From contig JACCGJ010010702.1 of NCBI GenBank assembly GCA_013407085.1, forward strand, positions 37,903-101,902: 64,000 nt of DNA, in the 5' to 3' direction. Source of the stretch: Atriophallophorus winterbourni. Its lineage: Eukaryota; Platyhelminthes; Trematoda; Plagiorchiida; Microphallidae. The notes below the pieces were generated by a model. The model searched no databases. It had not been told where the DNA came from and worked only from the letters and a program-made list of their open reading frames with translations. Positions 48,333 to 59,900 of this stretch are shown here, in pieces (within the stretch, counting starts at the first letter, position 1; each line of letters starts with the position of its first letter). Position numbers and translations under genes: made by a program.

Positions 48333-50250
48333 GTGAGCACCGCATATGTTTTCGAGTAGTGCGCTCTCGAGAGCATTAAGCTGAGACAAACATACGAAAT
48401 GCGCGCAACGTTTTGTGTTGGTGACAGTCGGTTGCTGAACGAGTGGATTAATTCAAAAGGACATTGATGAATGAAGCTCGTTTGTGAGAAAGGTTGGGGA
48501 CGGTGGATAAACAGCGGAACAACCAGATTTTTGTAGACTTAGCTTTCTAGACAGATATTAGGTGTTTTGATTGTGGTAACTGTACTGTAGTATTCAATGA
48601 AAAAACGCAAAAAGGCGCTTTAACGAAATGATGTACTAGGTGTGAATAATATAGGGTGAGAGACGGAATTGTATGCAGAAGCAATTTTCATCTGTGCTGA
48701 TTATTTTGAACTGTCGGTTGAAACCATATATTGTTCCGAAGACATATTTTGAAAAGCAACACATGCGGCAAAGGCTAGAAGACACCCTTTATAATAAATC
48801 TCGTCTTCATAGCCACTAGTACTAATGTCTGCATGCTTAAAATTAGATGGAAATAGACCTTTTGTTGATTAGTAGTTTATTGTTACGTTTCATCCACATT
48901 TGTGTAATACAGAGGAGACAAAATGTTTACAATAATGGCAAACAACATTTAAATTTGGAGAGTGACTCTTGACGACTACTTGAACACAATGCAATTACGA
49001 ACAGGGTTAACCAAATGAGCTCGAAACACAACTATCACCAGAAGCAAAATAGGTTTCACAATTTCTTCACTGTTACGGTTCAAAATCCTACCTCAAGGGT
49101 GTACACAATGTAAAATCGGTTGTGGAATCTGTGTGTTGAAAAGGTTTATACTTAGATATCACTGTTTCCCCGCAATGAAGAGCTCTCATTTACCTTGAAG
49201 TAGGCCAGATGAATATATATTTTGGAAGCGGCTCACTTCAAATGTTGGTTATAGTCTCACTGGCTTCAGTGAAGTGACTGTGTCCCAAAAGTAAAATGTC
49301 ATCCTAAACTAGTTATTCCTTAAGTGTCATACTGCAGGCATAATAAACAAATAAGGCGGGGTTGATAGCAGTTCAATAATTCAGTGTAGTCATCTTGATT
49401 GAACGACACTTGGCACGGCACTATGAGGTCCCTGATGAAATTTAAGTTGCCTATATTGGTATTGTCAACAACTTGTTACTTGATAGCGAACCAATAAAGA
49501 AACGGAGTTGGTGGTAGAAACATATTCAACCTTTCCTGAGCTGATAAGAGTTCAAGGAACTCAAACTTTATTTTATGCCTAATCTATTCTAATCTTAAGA
49601 ACAACCCGGAACACATCGAACATTATTTATACGAATATATTATATTAATCATATTTAACCGTGACTGCGAATTGCTAAAACGTTTAATCAATATTAGACT
49701 GTATCAAGGGAGACGTACTGTGATTGTAGAATTCGCACATAACGACCTGTTTTTTTGATGGAAAACATGCTACGTCTGGTACTCACTTTATATGTATATG
49801 GAATATTCGAAATACCTGAATACTCGAAAAATATATATAGTTTACAAATTATCTAGATCATATATTTTAAAACCAAAAATTATTTTCTATTTTCGTTGTT
49901 ATTTAAATATGTAATTTTGATATAAATAAAAGCTAATTTTGTTAAAACAATCCCATATGTTCTGTTTGGTTTCAATTAAATAAAGCACATTTATGTCCCA
50001 TCGATAATGGCTGATTAGTCAAACGCGTTTTTTTCAATTTCACAAGAAACTGATATCATTCAACCGTTTTTAATTAAATTAGATTTGGTCGTATTCTCTT
50101 ATACTTGCAACTCTATCGATGGGCTTTTTGTTTTTCGAGACTATCGCTGATCCCATCACAGTGTTTCGAATTTTAGATGAAAAAGTTATTCGTAGTTCGT
50201 AATGCAAAATCTATAACTAGGAGAAACGCAAATTGACCGTAGAGACAAAG

Positions 50251-50278
<28 letters not shown>
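50251..50278. repeat. (AT)14 microsatellite
   Basis: An uninterrupted AT dinucleotide run of 28 bases. Confidence 0.95.
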
Positions 50279-50281
<3 letters not shown>

Positions 50282-51269
50282 CCGTTTGTCATTCAAAGAA
50301 ATTAAGCGAATTCCATATGTTATTGATTTTTATCCGTCTACTCAGCAAATGCACAAATCCAATACATGATTGAATTGTGCAATATATAATGTTTAGAAAT
50401 TGATCCAATTCTCTGTATTACACTTCATCCTTATCAATGAAATGTTAAATAGCGCTAAATGGAGCTATGTCGCATTATTCACTTCGAAAGAATTATAAAG
50501 TATTTGTTGTGTATATTGATGACTCAAATAAAGCAATCTAGTGAAACGCGTTTGTAAATGCACGTTTTTTGTTGTTGTTGTCTTCCTTTGGTCGATGTCG
50601 TGCAATGATGTACATTACACGCGCATGAAGCCTAAAAACTTCACATCGTATAAAAGGAATAAACAACCCTATCGAAAGAAACCATTTATGACGCAGTACT
50701 CAAAAGACACGCAGCACAAGGTGTCACTTGCGATCAACAACAATTTCTTCGAAATTGTTAGGTTCAGTGTCAAGAGCTTTCATATTAATTTTCAAACGTC
50801 ATTGTACCACAAACGCGGATAGCTCAAACGTTGAATTGCTGAATTCATCTCACTGTGTAATAGATCTTTAAAAATGGCCAATTTTCATCCCGCACACGTG
50901 AAATAGCAGCGTAAGCAGCTCTGTGGTATTAGGGTGAAAATGCCGTGTATATGAGCTTTAGAAAGCCATTGAGTAATCATTATTTTTCCATCAACGATAC
51001 GTTCAGGATAAGGCGGATGCTTTTTAAATGGAAAGCTTTGAATTTCCATCTATGTCCAACGTGAATAATCACTTCTGTATATAAAACTACATTGTACCTT
51101 AGCGTTTCATACAATCATCTTTAACATTACGGTCAATTTTCGATTACCCAAGACACGAGAGTTTGAATGATACTAGTAAGCATCTGCTCTGCTAATTGGC
51201 TTATCAACCTAGGTGTCCAGCAAGAGGTTATCCACAATAATTCAATTATTATATGTGAAATTGTGTACT

Positions 51270-51790
51270 AGTTTTCGACACTGATGATGGGAGGAGATAC
51301 ACTCCCTTGATCTGTGACTTATAGTTTTATTCACGCTGATTGTTAGCCCGAACTTTTAATGTTTCGACTAAAATCAGTCCAATAGTGACTAAAGCTGTTC
51401 TTGAAAGTCAGTAATGATTGCTGCATTGTCGGTAAAGTACATGTCGTAAATTAACGCATCAAGTGTCTTGTTTTGTGCTCTCATTTTGAAGAGACCATCC
51501 CTGTTGTCATAGTAGAATGACTTCGTTAAATCAATAAAAACAGCTTATAATGACATACGCTGTTCCCGACACCTTTCTTGATGTTGTCTCAGGGAGATGA
51601 TCATTTCCATAGTTGATCTTACCCTGAGGACGCAACATTGAAAATCGGAGTGAACTCCGAAAGTTAATACATACATCCGCAGCTTTAGGATTTTATGCAG
51701 ACAATTTTCCTTTGCAATTTGCCTGCAATTATTGCACTCGTCACTATCAGCTTTATTGTTAAATAGCGTTATGATCTTCGGGACTTTCAT
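51270..51790 (-). mobile_element. RTE-like LINE RT fragment with internal deletion
   Basis: The minus strand reads MKVPKIITLFNNKADSDECN (family: PLFKNKGDRSDCSNY), QIAKENCLHKILKLRM, IISLRQHQERCREQRMSL, a stop, AVFIDLTKSFYYDNRDGLFK (family: AAFIDLTKAFDTV-RDGLW) and then, with GV-QG and FADD missing, NAAIITDFQEQL and KFGLTISVNKTI. The palm core is therefore deleted. The family and order match the fragments at 13.7, 25.1 and 57.9 kb. It lies antisense inside the putative first intron of the transporter gene. Confidence 0.75.
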
Positions 51791-52732
51791 CTCATGTGGG
51801 AAACAATGTTCCTGTCCTCACTGAATATGCAAATAGTGAATTGGCTTTAATAAATCTAATCTAGAGTATTTAATGAACTCAAATAAAATTCTGTCGTCAC
51901 CCGGGACAAGGTATTAAATAAATCTGACTTCATTTATCTGGGATTTATATGTTGGATGCCTTGTTATTCGCAATGAATTATTGACTATAAAAATTGCTAA
52001 TTTGTAATAATAGTAATAAACATCTGGATAGGATTTCCGAATATTTAAAAAATGGCAATAGGTACATGCTTTTCATCTCAAAAATGCATTGACAATATTG
52101 GTGCTCGTTTCACTCATTCGTCAACGATGTTATGATAAATAACTTTTATAATTAAAAATTCTAGACTTTAATTATATGAACGGTTTTCCGCTTTTTAAAA
52201 ACTTTGTTCAGTCATATCGGTATTACAAACACCAACTCTAGAGCCAGTTTTACCAACTACTGGAATTCAACGCCGAAATTTTCCAGATATATTTAACCAT
52301 TTGCTGTCCGAGTGTGCTTAATTTCAAAAAAATATTCTACCATTAAACCAAGATTAAACTTACATTATATAATGTCTTAGATAATGCTCAAGTTAACATT
52401 TTGTTGCCGTTAGATTGCGAATATAAAAGAACGAAAGCCTTACTCCAAGACATCCAATCTAACGTTCATTAAAATGTTACATAATAAAAATAGTTACAAA
52501 ATTTAACATGTAAGAGTTACAATTCGATAACTACCTCCCTCTGGCAAAGACTATCTTTTAGGATAGTGTCATGAATAACGGTGAAGGAGCGACATACTAG
52601 GTGGCAATATTTATTGTCGAGTATGCTAAATAATAATTAATAATATCTTTTTGGAAATAAAATGAGACATTAACAATGATTTTGTCTCAGCAGACTATAT
52701 ATGTTAGCAATTGTGTGAAATGCATGAAAATT

Positions 52733-52790
52733 CATGCGATTGTGATGTACATTCATGGTCGACATCGACCGAAGGAGGCCAAAATCGAAA
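52733..52790 (+). mobile_element. RTE-like LINE 3'-tail scrap
   Basis: This segment (GATTGTGATGTACATTCATG, then GTCGACATCGACCGAAGGAG) matches 58338-58388 with few differences. There it follows the C-terminal coding region of an RTE-like LINE. Only the 3' untranslated tail is present here. Confidence 0.65.
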
Positions 52791-53248
52791 AGAAAAGTTA
52801 AATGATAAGTAATTTTATATCGTTGCCTATAAGGATGCATGCAAATGAAATTCACACTTATTTTGATAAATCTGACTACAATGTGTTGGGTTTAAGATAT
52901 TTTTCCGTAAATTGTGACATAAATATGCGTAAATGGTAATATTTGGCTCGGTGTGCGCATTTGAACTGAAATTGCGGAATATTACGATCAAAAGTGTTGA
53001 GTCGATTGTTAAAAAATTTAATGAAGACAAATTCTACGAATATTTTAGATGTCCAGACGAGTACATCTTCCCTTACTTGGTCGTCATTTCGCTTAATGTC
53101 ATTAATAGAGGATAGTGGAAATTTCTTAAACTATAAAGCAGCCAGCAACCACGAGATAAGCTTTGTAATCCAAAGTGTTAAACTTAACTAACACCGAACA
53201 GATGTGACGAGCGATAAATAGAAAGAAAGTCAATATGTCGTTATGCTA

Positions 53249-53445
53249 ATATCCCCATCATTTACAAAACACAACCGTTTTCTGCTTATTTGTCGTCATC
53301 AGGTGTAGACAGTAAAATTGGTTTCAGTAATCCGTGAAAGAGTGGTATAATGGTAAACAAAGGTATAGTTTTATGCTACTGTTAAACATGGTCCTACGAA
53401 GTACAAATCCATATTTTGATGAACTAAGATTGTGATTTTTGTTAA
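53249..53445 (-). repeat. Hammerhead-type repeat copy
   Basis: The copy has the landmarks of the family in normal order (TATCCCCATC, the ribozyme, TTTCAGTAATCCGTGAAAG, GGTAAACAAAGGTATAG, GATTGTGATTTTTG). On the minus strand at 53270-53312 the ribozyme keeps CTGATGA and GAAA, but stem II (CGAC, AAATA, AGCA) is nearly lost and stem I has four pairs, so activity is doubtful. Confidence 0.6.
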
Positions 53446-55513
53446 ACTATCTTAACCATAAAATAATCAATTATAATGGGTTGCTGCTTGTATGTGAGAA
53501 GATGTTCAACTCAATATAAACAATTATGCTTTCACAGCTTTTCAATGAAGCTAAATCTGAATTCTAATGTGTCGTATTATTCATGCTCATCGAAATGTGC
53601 GCGTTTCAGTTCGGGCACCTTGTCATTACTCTCTTTCATAAATTATTATTCAATAATATTACAGAATTATTCTTTTTTTCCGAAGTGATCCTCAACAGTC
53701 TCAGACATTTAACGCATACCAATATGATGATATAAATGCGTCTGCCTAGAAGCTTGTTAACCAGATGTCATCATATAATAAGTTCTAAGTTCAGAGATAT
53801 TGCAGAGAGTTTAAAGTACACTGGCGGAGTTTTCTATCCATAGATTTACGATGATATTGCAAAACAACACACATCAGCAAAACACGGGAGAAATTATTGA
53901 AAATGCCGTTAACCTCAAAAGACTCTCGCGAGTAAAAATTGACTGAATCCTTTTTGGAATAAAAGAACAGATGGAGAACATGACCACCTCTTGAGCGTTA
54001 TGCAATCAGTTCACGTTGGCCAAAAGAACCCAATGTTGTAAGGAGTCGAATGGAACCGGTTGCAAATAAATCGTTCGAGAAATTAGATCGAAACGTCACT
54101 TACGCCAATTGCGTTTTCTCTATTTGTGATAATCATGATTTGTTACGATCTGACGAAAGTCCTGCTGGCTGGATTTGTAACGAAGTAGGCAGTCGGGCAA
54201 AAAAGTTTGGGTGACGTGACTAGCATAGGATTGAGTGTCCTCGAGTTGTAGTTTAACAAAGAGGAGGACAATAGGACTGTAACGAAAATTAACCTCGATT
54301 TGCCTGACATAATGCCTTTATAATATTAAATGCAAAGCTGACTAAAAAAGCTAAAAGTGAAGACTCGGAACACATATTTAATTGCGAAAATCTTTATACT
54401 AAAATTACCAAGATAATACTGGTGTTCATTCTCTTATATATGTATATATCAAAGAAAATATATTTTGCTCGAAATTAAAAGCTTTTGCGTCAGAACTAAT
54501 TTCGCACTCGAAATTTGCTCAAGCCGATTGAGCAGCATTTTCGTTTTGTGTTTAAGACTATTCGATTTGTTTTTAAAAAATCCAATTAAAATAAAATGTT
54601 TGTAGTCTTACCTCGTCTGCACATTTTTCATTCAATAAGCATTCCAGCATGACTTTTGTGTGAATAAATTGGATAAGCGAACAAAGGTTAAAATGGGCAA
54701 TGAAAAATCAATATATTTTTCTATTTTGATGCAAAAATCTTACGTTTAAACTTCGTGTTCTCTTTCTTAAACGGAAGTGCTCATAAACGAAAGTGTGTTA
54801 AAAGAACTTCCGTTTTGATGCATTCCGTTAAACCAGTCGCAAATTGTGTTTTGGCTTGATGATAAGTTTGATTGATTGGAAAAGTTTTTCATTAAATTTT
54901 CATTAAATTAAAAATGAAATTTTTTATGCACACGAAAATTAGATTATATCGACTAGCGAGAGCTGTATTTGAAGAATACTGCCCCTTAACTGTTACTAAT
55001 TACTTGGTCGCCATATCGAATTCATCTTAAATGGAAAATAAAACGTCACGATTTCGTCTAATCAGTTGCAAACGAAACAGAAAATGAGATTCGATTTTAC
55101 TCTTTCTTTAAAGAAGGGAATCGGCGTGATAGCGGTGAGGGAGTCTAAGTGAGGAAAACGAGGGCACTAAAATTCGTTGTAACAGATTTATAATGCATTA
55201 TACGGCAAATTTCACCGAGTTAACAAGATACGTATTACAATGCTAGACTGAACATGTCGAACTTCGTTTTATCCTATGCTAGTCTATCAAGATCGCTTAA
55301 CAGTGAAACATTTGTACAAACAATGAATGGCATTGATGAAAACATTCAAATGTTTTTGGTCAAGTAATTCATTATTTAACAATATTTTGATGATCCGTTT
55401 TCAACAATCTCTAGAATATTATTCTTTCAATGTATTCATGAATAAGTGATTTTGAGTTTGAAATTGCTTATTTGCGTGCATTTCGATCACACACACAGCG
55501 ACACTCTTCGTGT

Positions 55514-55572
55514 AGTTTGCACTCATCACGTAAGGACAGTATTATCAGGTTCAGCATGCCTTGATTTTGAGT
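55514..55572 (-). repeat. Hammerhead-type repeat scrap
   Basis: TTTGCACTCATCACGTAAGG and the following bases closely match the scrap at 40575, including a degenerate ribozyme core. Only about 60 bases are present. Confidence 0.45.
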
Positions 55573-56587
55573 ATGTTCAGTAAATACCAACTAATATTTT
55601 AAAATATCCTCTACCCTTTAACTGAAGTTTTCAGTATGGATATTAATTAGTATTGATTTATTAATAATTAACAATAAATCAAAAAATTTATAATTAGATG
55701 AAACAGGGAAATTTTTCGAAGCTACTTGACAAATTGCTGTTTGCCATAATAACTTTAAATTTAATGTTGCTTTGAACTTACCAACGATTTTATATCGAAC
55801 TGAATAGATTTCTTATCGATAAATCTAAAACTTTGCTTCACGAATCCGTCAGTTATTAATACGATCAATTCACGCTAGTCTAAATAATGTTAACATGTCC
55901 AATTTCATAATGTGGCATTGATTTCCTTATTCCAATTTAATAAATATCTAACTGGAGAGAAGGATATGATTTTCTCGAACCAAGCGAAACAATGTGCAAG
56001 TAAAAGAATTACAGATTGGAAATTGAATTTGGTTAATATCGTGCATTAACCGGAAATCAATGAAATTTTCATTTTGTCAAAATGGGTTTTGTGGATGTCG
56101 ATGTCTGTCAAGGTAATAAGAGGCCATGAAAGAGTTGTTCTCAATATTCTGACGGATTTCGCCTTAACGTTCTTTAATATGTTTCATGTAAATCTCCGTG
56201 ACACGTTTTTAGAAACGGTTTAGGCGACGGACAACACCTCCTTGGATATCACTTTATGCGTACTCACCAAACTGATCAATGTAAACAATTTTACAATTAT
56301 TTTCATTAATATTTAACCAACTGAAAAAGCATTAATTCAGTCAATCCCAAAGGGAAGACTTGTAATCTTTCAATAAATGCAATGAAGTTCAATCGTCTGA
56401 TTTTTTATGGGTAATTCTAAGCTGCGTGCTTATAGAAACATTTGTGTGAGATAAAAGAAAGTTATTGTATTTTTCAACATATATGAACCAATATAGTCAT
56501 AAATTGGAACTAGCCAAACAATGTGTGTAAAATAGCTAATAAATCCACATTTTACCTGATTGTAACCATTTAAATAGTAATTTGAAG

Positions 56588-56968
56588 AATACCGGGCTAC
56601 TTCGAACATCTGATGCTGCCTACGGTCAAATCACCACAGAAGCTCCCGAATCTCAAGTCGATGCTGACGGCGCACCGATCGTCCGAGAGCAAACAACCTA
56701 TCACGATGACAGTTGCAAAGGACGTTGTATGTATTATGCTTGCTGTCGTTGTTCCAAACGTTACTACACCGCCTGGCTGTCAAGTTTAGGCTTCATGATC
56801 ACTTTCGGGATCAGATGTAACATGAGCTGGGCTATGCTGTCCATGATTAGTAGACACAATCAATCGTTGCATGCACATCTTCCACCTACGAATCAATCCG
56901 TCCATGAAAATCATAATATGGGGCCTAATCATGTTATCGATCTGGCCGGGATCATCAACGTGACAACT
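56588..56968 (+). CDS. SLC17 transporter exon: N-terminal tail, helix 1, lumenal loop
   Basis: 127 codons, phase 0 at both ends, donor GTAAGT. The acidic cytoplasmic tail ([15 protein letters not shown]) is followed by the Cys patch, helix 1 with FGIRCN, and a long first lumenal loop with three N-X-S/T sites (NQS, NQS, NVT). The frame is open back to 56543 without an ATG, so the exon needs an upstream start. An alternative acceptor at 56577 (AAATAG) would put the exon in a different phase. Confidence 0.8.
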
Positions 56969-59900
56969 GTAAGTACCTAATGGATTTCCATTTCATTTAA
57001 TAGAATTTTAAGAAACGAAATAAACGAAAACTTTTTAATCAATTTTAAATCATTTTTTGCTTTATGCTAGAGCGATATCCACCGTAGGTCCTATTCTGAT
57101 AGTCAAAAAAGGTACAAACACAGTTATTCAATTAAATGTACATTGACAATTTTTTCATCATCTTAAGTAACAAATCTGTATTGGTTGAATTTTAGAATCC
57201 ATTGATTGTATTGTAACGCATTTTCGTTATAAATTACACGCACTGTAATCGATTCTGGATTTGATTAATCACGTAAGGAATTCATCCGTGTTTGATTCCA
57301 TTATACTTAGATTTACAAAAATCGGGCAAATTCAAATACGGTGGCATAAAGTGTGGTGTAAATATAAGATGAAATTTTCATGAAAAACACTAGTACATAG
57401 TGTAGCGGGATGAAAGGATTCGACAGTTTTTTGGACAGATCTTTCATTTCGTTTTTATATCCACACACAATGTCACCTTCATACCTGCTTTGGGTTTTCT
57501 GACGACAGCCAGTTTATTATGCAAGCATCTCTGGTAATCGGTTAACAAATGACACAGCGAACTTCTTGCTTCTTATCACAAAATTTAAAAATTCCAATCG
57601 TGTTACCCGCTGTGTGTCACGGCCACTTGAAGAAAGTATCTTGATTCATCATTGTGTTCAATCTGTTCAATGGTATTCACGTTCAACCATAACACGTACA
57701 ACACGAGGTAAAACCGATTGATTAATCTTATATAGGCAAATCAAGTAATCACATCACAGATCGGAAACATGACTGTCCCCTTTGTCACCTTGATTATATT
57801 TGTCACTGGATTACTTGCAAACTTGCACGTTTCAAGTCGTCACTACGCGGGGATTGTCTGACCTACATTTACGAATTGCATATCCTTCTATAGCGATTAA
57901 CCTTGTCCATCTCCTCATTTCCGAGTATATAGTAGCGCCTTCTGCGGTGGCTTGGCCACGTTTACAGAATGGATAATGGTCGTATTCCTAAAGATCTACT
58001 CTATGGTAAGTTGCGATCAGAAAGTCGACCATTAGGCAGACCGCACGTGCGGTACAAAGACGTTTGCAAAAGATATATGAGAGCTCTTGGCATTGACCCT
58101 GTGAGTTGTGAAGAACTTGCTATTGACTGCTCACATTGGAGGCATTGTGTAAAGCGTCGTCTGCAAGCTGGGGAGGATTAGATACAACTCTTGACTGCTG
58201 AACGCAGATTACGCCACCGGCGTGCAAGTGACGACCTACAACTGAGTTCTGCCTATCGTTGCAAGCGCTGCGAGAGAGATTGTTCCTCCTGAATCGGACT
58301 GTTTAGTCATTCCAAAAGCTGTAGAACATGAACATCCATGCTATTGTGATGTACATCCATGGTCGACATCGACCAAAGTAGGCCAACAACAACAAGTCGC
58401 TCTGAGCGTTTTCATGGTATCCTTTCGGAGCTTCCGGCTCAGGTGTTGTGTCGATGGGTGGCGTTTTGTATATCCTCCAAAAGCGGGAGATTAGCACTAA
58501 TTATTAATGCAATTCGCACCTCTACAATAGAACGTGACGCTTCCAGTATGAAATAAGGTAACATTTAGGTGAGAATATCAAACTAACCTTTTGATTTTTA
58601 TTTTCTTGCACGAATATCAAATGATTATACTTTATGGGCTACCATTTTAGCACTTTTCGTCAATTGTCAACCTGATCCAGATAGTACTAACCCCACTTGA
58701 TTAATACAACCAGTACGAAACCGGCAATCGATGGGTGTGATGAAAATGAATGCAACTGGTTTAGCCAAATCCGTGTTGATTTGTGTACGTGATTCAATAG
58801 CCTGGTCGAGTCAGCCCCACCAAACAGTGGTTTAAACGTTTAAACCTTTCATAAAATATCTCCATCGTTTGAAAGCATGTGGATCTTGGTCGTACTGTCC
58901 CAACTTGATGAGTGGAAACATCATGAAAGTGGTCGGGGCGTATGCTTACAATTGTAAAATTTTAAGATTGAAGCGTAACTAAAGATCGTTATAAACAGGT
59001 GAAATTTCCACTCATGAACAGCGATATTAAAGAACCAATGAAGATAAATGTAAATGCAGCTAATAAAAGGGGATTATTATTTTGGTGAAGGATTGAATAT
59101 AAATAAATATCGATTACAAGTGTATCTGTTAACCTTGCTAATGCAATGACCATCTTTCGCAGAAACCAGACTTTTATTGGACGGCAGGACAACGGGGATT
59201 TGTGGACAGCTCATTCTTTTACGGTTATTTGGTGACGCAAATACCTGGAGGGGTGATAGCAGCCAAGTTCCCGGCAAACAAATTGTTTGGAATCGCTGTT
59301 GGTGGGAGCGCTCTGCTTAATTTGTTCCTACCAACCGCATGCGAGGTTCATTTTGGTCTAGTGATGCTTATTCGGATCATGCAAGGATTAGTGGAAGTAT
59401 GTCAAACATTATTCCATTTCATACATTCCATTTTCTCTGTTGTGTAGTAACTTGCTGTTGCTACTTGCCAATACAGAATTTCATTTTTGGTACAAAACAC
59501 GTATAGTGCATTTTACCAACCATTTTTGTGTCATTTTTAAACGCAATTATCTATTAGTTACTTCAAGTGGGACTAACACGACCGCGGAGTAAACTTTGGG
59601 TTTAATTCGTATGTTAGTGCAACCGGATCTGAATAAAAAAAGATTAATAATTAATTTAACAATTATATATCCTCTCTAGAATTCTGAATATTTTAAGTAA
59701 TATATATATATATATATACGCATTGCTTGATTGCATGTAATCGCTAAAATAAATGTAAAGGAAATAGAATTTTTCTATTTTTTTAAACAAGTATTATAAA
59801 TCTTGATAACGGATCAATCAAATTTTTGATGAACAGTCTTCCATCATTCTAAGATTCTAAACTCATGTTTTAGGAGTGTAAGTTTCCAAGATCAAATCCA

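Larger units (their letters stand above)
48333..56587 (+). other. Large putative first intron, repeat-containing
   Basis: This holds an (AT)n run, an antisense RTE fragment, a LINE 3' tail scrap, two hammerhead-repeat copies and one unexplained open frame at 50532-50822 on the + strand. That frame is a hydrophobic run (TFFVVVVFLWSMSC) followed by a basic body. It has no in-frame ATG before the hydrophobic part and no clear splice sites, so it is not called as a gene. Confidence 0.4.
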
